Shown here one piece after another: positions 1-7,770 of a DNA stretch of 7,772 nucleotides. A model generated the notes under the pieces. It did not search any database, was not told the DNA's origin, and worked only from the letters and a program-made list of their open reading frames with translations. The stretch comes from Alphaproteobacteria bacterium (GTDB lineage Bacteria; Pseudomonadota; Alphaproteobacteria; RF32; UBA3637): the NCBI GenBank assembly GCA_017414845.1, contig JAFQJY010000038.1:1-7772 (forward strand). The letters run 5' to 3'. Every line of letters begins with the position of its first letter. The first letter of the stretch is position 1. The translations under genes and the position numbers were made by a program.

Positions 1-692
1 AACAGTTTCGTAAAGTCGTTGATTTCCATATGTGTGTCCGGTTTATTACCTACGACACAGGCATAAGCGGCAATAGATGTTTCTAAATTTCCGTCGGCTA
101 AAATACGGTTGGCTTTTGCCCCTTCCAAACGTGCTTCGGCCTGAGCCACGTCCGTCTTTGTCAAATCACCGACCTGAAAACGCTTTTTATAAGATTTAAG
201 ATGACGAGCCAACACCTGTTCCTGATTCTTTTGAAGTTCTAAAACGGCTCTGTCCCGAATAACATTGACATAAGCAGTTGCCGCATCAAGTAAAACATTT
301 TGTTCCGTACTGCGAACGCTTTCCCGTTCTTGAAGGACAATCGTTTGCGCATAATCTACGGCATTCCATGTTTTAAAGCCCTGAAAAACATTCTGTGTCA
401 TCACAACACCGGCATCATAAGCATCATTTTCGTAATCAACATCTTCTGAAAGCCCCGGATAGTTTTTGAATGTTTGATCGCTGTGTGAAATATTCCCTTG
501 AGCAACAATATAAGGACGCCACCCGGACTTTGCTTGACCGACACGTTCGTCAACAGAACGCAAATAGGCCTGAGAGGCTTTAAGTGTCGGATTCGTTTCG
601 TATGTGTTGGCGAGTGTGTCAAAAAGTGTTTGAGCAATGGCACTTGACGTGCCTAATAACGTACTGATAAATAGTAATATATATTTTCTCAT
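1..692 (-). CDS. tolC: TolC-family outer-membrane efflux protein, C-terminal part beyond the window
   Basis: The gene encodes the outer-membrane channel of type I secretion or RND-type efflux, a trimer spanning the outer membrane and periplasm. The 230 residues visible begin MRKYILLFISTLLGTSSAIA, a classic signal peptide with probable cleavage before QTLFDTL. Family signatures follow in order: NPTLKASQAYLRSVDERVGQAKSG (residues 34-57), the strand-like TQNVFQGFKT (99-108), then a long helix with AATAYVNVIRDRAVLELQKN (137-156) and RFQVGDLTKTDVAQAEARLE (171-190). These are characteristic of alphaproteobacterial TolC. The reading frame is open to the left edge, so roughly half of a usual 430-480 residue protein is present. 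The ATG at 692-690 is preceded by TAAGGAAA, a good ribosome binding site, and a promoter at 725-753. The exact partner pump or secreted substrate cannot be seen. Confidence 0.93.
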   Translation of the reverse strand, partial: MRKYILLFISTLLGTSSAIAQTLFDTLANTYETNPTLKASQAYLRSVDERVGQAKSGWRPYIVAQGNISHSDQTFKNYPGLSEDVDYENDAYDAGVVMTQNVFQGFKTWNAVDYAQTIVLQERESVRSTEQNVLLDAATAYVNVIRDRAVLELQKNQEQVLARHLKSYKKRFQVGDLTKTDVAQAEARLEGAKANRILADGNLETSIAAYACVVGNKPDTHMEINDFTKL

Positions 693-724
693 TTTCCTTA
701 TTCCTCTTTCAAATTCTTGCCACT

Positions 725-753
725 TTTTTAACGGAAAATGATTGTTTTGTCAA
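725..753 (-). promoter_or_regulatory. Sigma-70-like promoter for tolC
   Basis: On the minus strand a perfect -35 box TTGACA (753-748) is separated by 17 nt from a -10-like TAAAAA (730-725). It lies about 33 nt upstream of the tolC ATG, leaving a short leader containing AAGGAA. The -10 is imperfect (4 of 6 to TATAAT), but spacing and orientation fit well. Confidence 0.7.
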
Positions 754-781
754 CTTTAAAAATAAAAAAGAAAAAATATAC

Positions 782-809
782 TTGACAAGAATTGAAAAAT
801 CTGTAAAAT
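782..809 (+). promoter_or_regulatory. Sigma-70-like promoter for rpmJ
   Basis: A perfect -35 TTGACA (782-787) is followed after 16 nt by TAAAAT (804-809), one mismatch from the TATAAT consensus. The rpmJ ATG lies 38 nt downstream of the -10 box. The -35 boxes of this promoter and of the divergent tolC promoter lie back to back, 28 bp apart. Confidence 0.75.
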
Positions 810-847
810 AGCGTTCTGATTTTAAAAACAGCAAAAAGGGTAAAAAA

Positions 848-976
848 ATGAAGATCTTGAACTCCTTGCGTGCATGGGTTAAACGCGACCCGAAAAATTG
901 CCAGATTGTGAAACGTCGTGGTAAGACTTTTGTTATCAATAAAAAGAATCCTCGTCTGAAAGCAAGACAAGGCTAA
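848..976 (+). CDS. rpmJ: 50S ribosomal protein L36, 42 aa
   Basis: This small basic protein of the large ribosomal subunit begins [14 protein letters not shown] and ends [11 protein letters not shown]. The core [18 protein letters not shown] is the L36 family signature (compare the CQIVKRRG segment of Escherichia coli YkgO). Only one cysteine is present, so the CCHC zinc site of classical L36 is missing; this is the zinc-independent form that Alphaproteobacteria normally carry, not a defect. At 42 residues it matches the family's usual length. The ribosome binding site AAGGG (836-840) sits 7 nt before the ATG. It has its own promoter and terminator, so it is a monocistronic unit. Confidence 0.96.
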   Translation: MKILNSLRAWVKRDPKNCQIVKRRGKTFVINKKNPRLKARQG

Positions 977-996
977 TTTTCGGAAAGAATTGAAAG

Positions 997-1025
997 AGCC
1001 CCGCTTTATTTGAGCGGGCTTTTTT
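997..1025 (+). terminator. Rho-independent terminator of rpmJ
   Basis: The left arm AGCCCCGCT (997-1005) pairs with AGCGGGCT (1013-1020) with one bulged C and a 7-nt loop TTATTTG, followed by a run of six T (1020-1025). It lies 20 nt after the rpmJ stop codon. Confidence 0.9.
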
Positions 1026-1073
1026 GTATCTTAGGAGAAATTTTCCTTTTGTTTTTTTATAAAAAAAAGTTTT

Positions 1074-1126
1074 GAGTCTTTTCAGAGGTTTATCTTGCGA
1101 CTCGTTAAAAACTCACGAGTCGTTAA
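1074..1126 (+). promoter_or_regulatory. Cluster of three GANTC sites and paired repeats upstream of ccrM
   Basis: GANTC, the expected target of the methyltransferase encoded just downstream, occurs at 1074-1078 (GAGTC), 1099-1103 (GACTC) and 1117-1121 (GAGTC). The last two lie in a perfect 7-bp inverted repeat, GACTCGT (1099-1105) and ACGAGTC (1115-1121). They also lie in an 11-bp direct repeat CGASTCGTTAA (1098-1108 and 1116-1126) with an 18-bp period. In Caulobacter, GANTC sites in the ccrM leader tie its transcription to methylation state, and GcrA acts at methylated GANTC promoters; a similar role here is inferred. No strong -35/-10 pair is evident. A weak possibility is GTTAAA (1104-1109) with GAAAAT (1127-1132), which would place the third GANTC in the spacer. 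Confidence 0.6.
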
Positions 1127-1134
1127 GAAAATAG

Positions 1135-2280
<1,146 letters not shown>

Positions 2281-2286
2281 ATTTAG

Positions 2287-2315
2287 AAAAACGCCGAATT
2301 GTCGGCGTTTTTTTT
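2287..2315. terminator. Bidirectional Rho-independent terminator between ccrM and the glycosyltransferase operon
   Basis: The perfect 11-bp stem AAAAACGCCGA (2287-2297) / TCGGCGTTTTT (2302-2312) has loop ATTG and a T run to 2315. Read from the other strand it is also followed by T residues. It lies between the ccrM stop (2280) and the stop of the convergent gene (2330), so it can end both transcripts. Confidence 0.93.
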
Positions 2316-2329
2316 GTTTCAATTTTTAC

Positions 2330-3808
2330 TCAGGGTTGTCGCCAAATGACAATTCCTTTTCCGTCATGTGTGTTGATGACTTGAAATTCCGGTTTATCTT
2401 TTGCGTAGTTTTCTATCCCTTTTTTACGTGTCAAAGAGTTATGGTGATGAATGTAAATATAGCGCTTTCCTGAAACAAGGGACTTGTCCAGATATTTTTT
2501 AAGCTTTTCTCCACTTCTGACTCTTGGAGATTTAATAATATATTTGGGGTGAAAATCAAGTATTTTCATATAGAAATCGTGATATGTTTTTTTATAGAGT
2601 TGCATTATAAAAACATCATCAGGTTTTCCGTACGTTTTGGCTAACATCATAGCATCTCGCGGATTATGATAGCGCCATTCTTTAAGCCCGAAAAGACGAT
2701 AAGACTCTACTGTATTTTGACCCAAAAGAAAAGAGAAAGGAATAACAAGCAAAAGGCTTAAAATCTGTTTATTTCTTCCTTTTGAAAACAAATCCCAAAT
2801 TTTACAAAAAAGAATTATGAACAGCGGGAGGAGGTATAAAATCACTCTGTTTAAAAGGGGGTAGATTTTAAGCGCAGTTAAAGTAAAAGCAAGAAGAATA
2901 CTTAAAATAATCAGACGGCTTTCTTTCTTTTTCCAATTTATCAGGAAAAATGTAAATCCGAAACATATAAGAACGGCAACAAACAAAAGTCCTATACTGT
3001 CAAACGGGAAGAAAAAACGCATATTTGTCCAAAAAAGGTTTTTATTGTGCGTAAAATTATCCGCAAAAAATCCACCTTCTTTTGCCCACCAACCGGAGAA
3101 GTATTCTTTTTCTGGGTGAAAATAAAACTGTGTTAAGAAAAAAGGAATAAAAGTCAAAACAAACGGCAGTGTTAAAATCAGATACTTGCGGATATTTCCC
3201 CAGTTAAAAAAAGGCTTTTTAAACTGAAAAAATGATGTTGTTAAAAGGATTTCCGTAAAAACAACCGTTACGGCAAAAATAGCCGTTTGAGAACAGCCGA
3301 TGGATAGGGCATACAGAAGTCCGTATTTAAGCAGTTTTTTCCAAGAGGCTTCTTTAAAATCAAGGGAAAAAGCGGATAGTAAAACAAGCATAAAAAAGAG
3401 GGCATCAGAACCGTATTGCTTAAATTCCTGTGAATAAAAAATAAGTTGCGTATTAAAACAGAAAAAACCGAAAGCAAAAATTTGCCCCCATTTATTTTGA
3501 ATAAATTTTTGCACAAAAATCCAAAAAATCCCAATGCTTATAAGGCCTGAAAGGAAGGGAATAATGCGCATGGACATTTCCGGATAGGCTTCTATGCTTA
3601 AACATTTCGTTAAAATCATAAAAAAGACGGGAGCCGTTTGCCGATGAGCCAAGGGCAGAAAAAACTCCCACCAATTTTTATCCAAGATATTGAAAGCAAG
3701 TGACGTTTCGTCAAACCACATAGAGCGATTGTAGAAAAAATAGGTACTTCTCAGAAATACGCCCAGTCCGGCCAAAATTAAAACTAAGATAAAACGGAAA
3801 TTCTTCAT
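2330..3808 (-). CDS. GT-C membrane glycosyltransferase (GT39/PMT-like), second gene of pair
   Basis: The 492-residue polytopic inner-membrane protein probably moves a sugar from a polyprenyl-phosphate donor onto an acceptor on the periplasmic side. A first membrane helix (about 5-25) is followed by RSMWFDETSLA (28-38), whose Asp33-Glu34 pair sits where GT-C enzymes carry the catalytic acidic motif of the first outer loop. QEFKQYGSD (127-135) matches the second-loop signature of the GT39/PMT_2 group. About ten hydrophobic segments run to residue 362, including IYPLLNRVILYLLP (315-328), and then a soluble tail of about 125 residues. The ATG at 3808-3806 overlaps the upstream stop as ATGA, indicating translational coupling; a TTG at 3820 is in frame but less likely. 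It is a clear paralogue of the neighbour. Donor and acceptor cannot be read from the sequence. Confidence 0.85.
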   Translation of the reverse strand: MKNFRFILVLILAGLGVFLRSTYFFYNRSMWFDETSLAFNILDKNWWEFFLPLAHRQTAPVFFMILTKCLSIEAYPEMSMRIIPFLSGLISIGIFWIFVQKFIQNKWGQIFAFGFFCFNTQLIFYSQEFKQYGSDALFFMLVLLSAFSLDFKEASWKKLLKYGLLYALSIGCSQTAIFAVTVVFTEILLTTSFFQFKKPFFNWGNIRKYLILTLPFVLTFIPFFLTQFYFHPEKEYFSGWWAKEGGFFADNFTHNKNLFWTNMRFFFPFDSIGLLFVAVLICFGFTFFLINWKKKESRLIILSILLAFTLTALKIYPLLNRVILYLLPLFIILFCKIWDLFSKGRNKQILSLLLVIPFSFLLGQNTVESYRLFGLKEWRYHNPRDAMMLAKTYGKPDDVFIMQLYKKTYHDFYMKILDFHPKYIIKSPRVRSGEKLKKYLDKSLVSGKRYIYIHHHNSLTRKKGIENYAKDKPEFQVINTHDGKGIVIWRQP

Positions 3809-5298
3809 TGTTCCGTCCAAATATAAAGACCGTTTCCGTGCATATCCGTTATTTTTTTGAAAGTCGGATTTTTTTCAGCATAGGAAACAATCGGTTGCCA
3901 CTTATTTCGTCTGGGTCTGTAAAGAACATAAAAATAACGAGTTCCCGCTCTCAGCCTTCTGTGGAGTTGTCTGTGATAGGCAATGGTTTTGACTCTTCTT
4001 TTTTTTTGGGAACGGAAGATATCGTCAAAATTCAGGTTGTGAACTTTCGTATAGAAAGTAAACGGCGAATTATAAGAATTGATAAAGAGGACATCTCCCG
4101 GTTTCATAAGTTTTTTTGCAAGCAAAAGCGGTTTTTCTGCATCTTCAAAATAGAATTCTTTTAGAATTAAACTCCGATAGGTGTTGACGGCTTCTGCCGA
4201 AGAGGCCAAAAAAACAATTCCTAAAACAAAAACTGTCATAGGGTAGCGTACCCATTTAGAAATAAAGAGAATATCCAAACTTTTGCACATCAGTAAAATA
4301 AAAGCAGGGATGATATAGGCAACGACTCTGTCTCCGAAGGGATAAAGACGCATATAGGACAAAAACAGGGCTAAAAAAATCGGCATAAAAATTAAAAAAC
4401 ATTTTTCTTTAAAGATATTTTTTAAGCATAAAATAGTTCCGAGTCCTAACAAAGTATATCCCGCTATTCTCCCAAGGGGACTGAATGTAAAGAAAAAATT
4501 GAAATTAGTGTTAAATAAAGGAAGGGCATTGGAAAAATCCTTATAGAAAAAACCACGCCTGTTCCACCAACCGTAAAATCCCTCTGTATTTGTGTTATAG
4601 AGGTATTGCAAAAGAAAAATGGCGACAAAACTTAAAGTAAAGGGCAGGGTGAGAGCCAAATATTTCCCAACCGTTTTCCAGTGGATTTTAAATCCTTTAA
4701 ACATATCGCTTTTAATCAGAACGAGCAGAAAGACAACAGTCCCTGCAAAAAGTGTTGCGTGTGCGAACCACATGCCGATGGAATAGAGCAAACTGAAACC
4801 AATCAATTTTTTGACAGAGGCGTTTTTAAAGTCAAGTGAAAAATAGGAAAGCAAAATGGCATATTCAGCCAAGACATCTAAACCATAGGGTTTAAATTCC
4901 TGAGCATAATAACACAAGCGATAATTGATAGCGAACATAAAAAGAGCGATAATAACGCTGATTTTACGAATGAGGACTTTTTCGGCAAGTTTAAAAAAGA
5001 CCAGAACGGAGAGAACGCCTGCAACAAAAGGCATAAAATGAAAAGCCATTTCATAATCGGGGATGATATATAAAAGAAGTTTTGAAAAAACAAGGGATAA
5101 CGGAGGCGCTACTTGAAGTCGTTCAAGTGGTTTGAAATAGTCTAAATATCCTTTTTCAAGCATATTGATGGCAATGCTGGCTTCATCTAACCAAAAAGGA
5201 CGGTCATAAAAATAAAAGAGCGTTCTTAAAAAGATGCCGATAAATATAAGTGTACCGACGGCTACATAATAGGCATGAAAATTTCTTTTGTTTTCCAT
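3805..5298 (-). CDS. GT-C membrane glycosyltransferase (GT39/PMT-like), first gene of pair
   Basis: The 497-residue polytopic protein has the same architecture as the next gene: an N-terminal helix (about 11-31), then DRPFWLDEASIA (32-43) with the acidic pair Asp38-Glu39, and QEFKPYGLD (133-141). YGWWNRRGFF (242-251) sits in a large loop, followed by RLYPFGDRVVAYIIP (317-331), and after about residue 370 a soluble tail rich in Arg/Lys ending HGNGLYIWTEQ. By eye about a third of residues match the downstream paralogue along the whole length, so the pair arose by tandem duplication. Predicted role is lipid-linked sugar transfer at the outer face of the inner membrane, for a glycolipid, polysaccharide or protein acceptor. 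The ATG at 5298-5296 is chosen because AAGGA (5310-5306) lies 7 nt before it; a TTG one codon upstream is the alternative. It has its own promoter. Confidence 0.85.
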   Translation of the reverse strand: MENKRNFHAYYVAVGTLIFIGIFLRTLFYFYDRPFWLDEASIAINMLEKGYLDYFKPLERLQVAPPLSLVFSKLLLYIIPDYEMAFHFMPFVAGVLSVLVFFKLAEKVLIRKISVIIALFMFAINYRLCYYAQEFKPYGLDVLAEYAILLSYFSLDFKNASVKKLIGFSLLYSIGMWFAHATLFAGTVVFLLVLIKSDMFKGFKIHWKTVGKYLALTLPFTLSFVAIFLLQYLYNTNTEGFYGWWNRRGFFYKDFSNALPLFNTNFNFFFTFSPLGRIAGYTLLGLGTILCLKNIFKEKCFLIFMPIFLALFLSYMRLYPFGDRVVAYIIPAFILLMCKSLDILFISKWVRYPMTVFVLGIVFLASSAEAVNTYRSLILKEFYFEDAEKPLLLAKKLMKPGDVLFINSYNSPFTFYTKVHNLNFDDIFRSQKKRRVKTIAYHRQLHRRLRAGTRYFYVLYRPRRNKWQPIVSYAEKNPTFKKITDMHGNGLYIWTEQ

Positions 5299-5305
5299 CA
5301 AAAAA

Positions 5306-5310
5306 TCCTT
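5306..5310 (-). promoter_or_regulatory. Ribosome binding site deciding the start of the first glycosyltransferase
   Basis: AAGGA on the minus strand lies 7 nt before the ATG at 5298 and only 4 nt before the in-frame TTG at 5301, favouring the ATG. Confidence 0.75.
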
Positions 5311-5318
5311 TCATTCCC

Positions 5319-5347
5319 ATACTAAACATCTTTATCAATGTTGTCAA
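5319..5347 (-). promoter_or_regulatory. Sigma-70-like promoter of the glycosyltransferase operon
   Basis: On the minus strand TTGACA (5347-5342) is separated by exactly 17 nt from TAGTAT (5324-5319). The -35 is perfect and the -10 matches TATAAT at 4 of 6 positions. It lies in the 69-bp gap after the autotransporter stop and 20 nt upstream of the glycosyltransferase ATG, so this operon can be transcribed independently. Confidence 0.75.
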
Positions 5348-5367
5348 ACAGGTTTTAAAATTGTTTT

Positions 5368-7770
5368 TTAAAATTTCAGAGAAGCGCCGACATTGGCATT
5401 TAATCTGCTGTCGTTTTCAATGAATTGCGTAAAGGAGGCATAGAAACTCCAATCACGCCAATCATACGTTACTTTGGCATTTAAAAGCCCTCTGTCACGC
5501 TTATTTTTCAGTCCTTTATCTAAACCTTTACCGGACAGCGTATATCCGCCACTCATTTGATGCATTTGAGCCTCTATATCGCTGTACGGGTCGGCAAATT
5601 CGTGATAATACGCACCACCCATACGAATGCCCAATGTGCTGTTTTCAAACGGAATACGTTTGTCGGCATAAAGTCCTAAACCACCCTCTACGGATACATA
5701 ATTCGTCGCATCTAAAATCAAAGCGCCGTCACGTTTGCTTTCTTTGATTTTTTGCTGACGATAACCTAAGACATTGAATTCAACGGCAGGTTCAATGTTG
5801 ACGAAATCTGTCGGAATAACCTTTCTGATTTCGTTAGAAATACCATAAGTGATATTTTGAATATCGCCTTCGTGCGTTGAATTTGTCGCATAGCGTTTAT
5901 AATCGCCGAAACTGTATCCGATACGAGGCATACTGACCAAGCGTACGGAGGAATTAAAGTCATAAGTTATCGGGGCAAAGGCTTGGAACATCAGTTCGTT
6001 TCTGGATGAATCATCATCATAAGAACTGTGGAAATGCGTAATGCTTAAACCACCGCCTAAACTTAAATTGTCCGTCACTTTACGGTCAAATAATCCGTAC
6101 ACCGTATTGGCATAGTTATCATAGCCTGTGAGCGTTCCTTTATCCTTTCTGTTCTGATAGAGCATATCGTACGCCACAACGGCACGTTTATCCCCTTTTT
6201 CCGTAAACAGGCTGTTATTCATGGCTCTGTTTAAACTGCGATAGACGCCGAAGTTTTCCTGAGCAAAGTTCGGCAGTAAAGAAGCACCGGTTTCTTGGGC
6301 AGTCTTTCCGAGAAGTTCTTCAAGAGTTTCGGAAGATTTTAATGTTTGGAACATGCCGATACCCGTACCGTTTGCATAGTTCTTATCCATAAAGGAGGTC
6401 AGATTCGTATCGCCGTAAACTTCCGAAAAGTCTTTCATCGTCATAACAACATTCTTTCCGTCCGTCGTCGCATCAAACAAGGCAGAACCTGAGGTCAGAT
6501 TTAAACCGCTGGTGTCATCGCTTTGAAGAACATTCTCTGCCGTATAAACGGTTTCGTTGCCCTCTGTCACCAAACTGCTCCCTGCAACTAAATTTCCGCT
6601 TAAAGTGTCTGCTTTGAAGACACCTCCTTTTCCTAAAACGGTTTTTCCGCCAAAATCGTTCAAGTTCAAAGACCCCTCAAAAGAAAGCGTTCCGGCATTT
6701 ACAAGTGACCCGCTGTTTAAGACAATGTAATTTCCGGCCGGAGTAGTACCGTTTGGTATCGGATTGGCCGGTACATTTTTAATAATGATACTTCCGCTGT
6801 TAGAAACCGTTGCTCCATTATCGGCATAAATACCGTATAAATTATTGGAAGACCCGTCCAGAGTAATTGTTCCCGTGTTTTGAACGCTTCCGCCTTTGGC
6901 ATAGATACCATAAGCATTGACATTCGGATCAGGCGTTGTGTTTGGTGTATTTATCGTGATGTTGCCACTGTTGGTAACAGCACTTCCCTCAGTATAAATA
7001 CCAAAAACATTGGTTGTTTTCCCGTCTCCGACGGCTTGGTTGACGGTAATCTGAATTCCTCCGGTATTTGTAACGGTTGTTCCTGTTGAATAGATACCGT
7101 AAATACTGTTATTTGTCGCACCTGTTTCAATAGTAATGTTTCCTCCGTTAGCAACATTTCCGGTTGCGTGGATGCCGACAACACCTGTCTCTGCAACAGA
7201 TGTGTTCAGACGGGTAATGGAGATGTTTCCTGCCGTTCCGGAACCGGAACCGCCATTTGTGACAGAACCTGTTGTATAAATGCCGGATAAAGCACCTGTT
7301 CCGTTTGAGGCAACACTCAATTCTCCGTCGTTGGTGATGATACCGTTTGCAGACAAAGCAGACATATAGGCCTCATTCTTACCGTTATGTATCAATTCAA
7401 TTTTGTGCGTGTTTTCAATTTGAGAAGTAGCAGAAGCATTGTTTAATTGAAGTCCGTACATGGCACTGACTCCTGCTTCTGTTTGTGTGCTTGTGACGGT
7501 AACGGTGTTTTTGTTTGTTATTTTTTCACCGTCTCCGTAAATACCGATGGCATAACCGCTTGTACCGGCACTATTGACTTCAATGATAGCGTCGTTTTCA
7601 ATGGTATTCGTTGCCGTTGTTCCGTAAATACCGTAGACATTAGCGCTTCCGCTGTTACTCATTGTGACTGTTAAAGCACCGTTCGCTGTGTTTTTAATGT
7701 TTCCCGTACTGTAAATAGCACTAACGGTTCCTGCATCTGATGTAGAACCTGTCGTGACAATAACAGAGGC
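5368..7770 (-). CDS. Type V autotransporter, repeat-rich passenger and C-terminal beta-barrel; N-terminus beyond the window
   Basis: This surface protein carries its own outer-membrane translocator. The frame is open to the right edge, so 800 C-terminal residues are seen and the signal peptide is missing. Residues 1 to about 335 (window numbering) are a run of Gly/Asn/Ser/Thr-rich coils of the form YGIYxxGxxVTNSGxIxI, the pattern of a right-handed beta-helix passenger. Around 350-470 is the passenger's non-repetitive end. A helical linker (about 470-525, with LKSSETLEELLGKTAQETG) leads into the barrel (about 530-800), which shows alternating strands such as NLSLGGGLSITHFHSSY and ends in ASLKF; the terminal Phe is the usual recognition signal for the BAM complex. 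The barrel matches the general autotransporter domain in size (about 270 residues). The passenger has no recognisable protease or other enzyme motif here, so adhesion or surface structure is likely but unproven. Its promoter is outside the window. Confidence 0.92.
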   Translation of the reverse strand, partial: ASVIVTTGSTSDAGTVSAIYSTGNIKNTANGALTVTMSNSGSANVYGIYGTTATNTIENDAIIEVNSAGTSGYAIGIYGDGEKITNKNTVTVTSTQTEAGVSAMYGLQLNNASATSQIENTHKIELIHNGKNEAYMSALSANGIITNDGELSVASNGTGALSGIYTTGSVTNGGSGSGTAGNISITRLNTSVAETGVVGIHATGNVANGGNITIETGATNNSIYGIYSTGTTVTNTGGIQITVNQAVGDGKTTNVFGIYTEGSAVTNSGNITINTPNTTPDPNVNAYGIYAKGGSVQNTGTITLDGSSNNLYGIYADNGATVSNSGSIIIKNVPANPIPNGTTPAGNYIVLNSGSLVNAGTLSFEGSLNLNDFGGKTVLGKGGVFKADTLSGNLVAGSSLVTEGNETVYTAENVLQSDDTSGLNLTSGSALFDATTDGKNVVMTMKDFSEVYGDTNLTSFMDKNYANGTGIGMFQTLKSSETLEELLGKTAQETGASLLPNFAQENFGVYRSLNRAMNNSLFTEKGDKRAVVAYDMLYQNRKDKGTLTGYDNYANTVYGLFDRKVTDNLSLGGGLSITHFHSSYDDDSSRNELMFQAFAPITYDFNSSVRLVSMPRIGYSFGDYKRYATNSTHEGDIQNITYGISNEIRKVIPTDFVNIEPAVEFNVLGYRQQKIKESKRDGALILDATNYVSVEGGLGLYADKRIPFENSTLGIRMGGAYYHEFADPYSDIEAQMHQMSGGYTLSGKGLDKGLKNKRDRGLLNAKVTYDWRDWSFYASFTQFIENDSRLNANVGASLKF
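6763..7770 (-). repeat. Eleven or so degenerate beta-helix coil repeats in the autotransporter passenger
   Basis: Coils recur every 25-34 residues with a core GIY-x2-G-x2-V-x-N-x-G-x-I-x-I: examples are SIYGIYSTGTTVTNTGGIQI, NVFGIYTEGSAVTNSGNITI, NAYGIYAKGGSVQNTGTITL and NLYGIYADNGATVSNSGSII. At DNA level the GIY codons leave a recurring AAATACCG-like octamer on the plus strand, for example at 6828, 6903, 6996, 7092, 7278, 7539 and 7626, at intervals that are multiples of three. Coils near the right edge are more divergent, and those encoded by about 7300-7460 have lost GIY. Confidence 0.85.

Noticed and set aside
401..643. Minus-strand open frame of 80 codons
   Set aside because: It is another frame of the tolC gene on the same strand; the tolC frame has signal peptide and family motifs.
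709..970. Two minus-strand open frames opposite rpmJ
   Set aside because: They are antisense to rpmJ and cover both promoters; Phe-rich products come from the A-rich plus strand.
3809..3820. TTG start adding four residues to the second glycosyltransferase
   Set aside because: The ATG forming the ATGA overlap is the standard coupled start and begins directly before the first membrane helix.
3808..4164. Plus-strand open frame of 118 codons
   Set aside because: Antisense shadow of the C-terminal part of the first glycosyltransferase; composition looks like a reverse translation and there is no start signal.
5351..5374. TTTTAAAA-based inverted repeat after the autotransporter stop as a terminator
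   Set aside because: The stem would be pure A/T with no GC and no clear T tail, too weak to call; read-through into the glycosyltransferases is left open.
6880..7674. Plus-strand and alternate-frame open frames within the autotransporter region
   Set aside because: They arise from the repetitive low-stop composition of the passenger gene and show no independent start signals or motifs.
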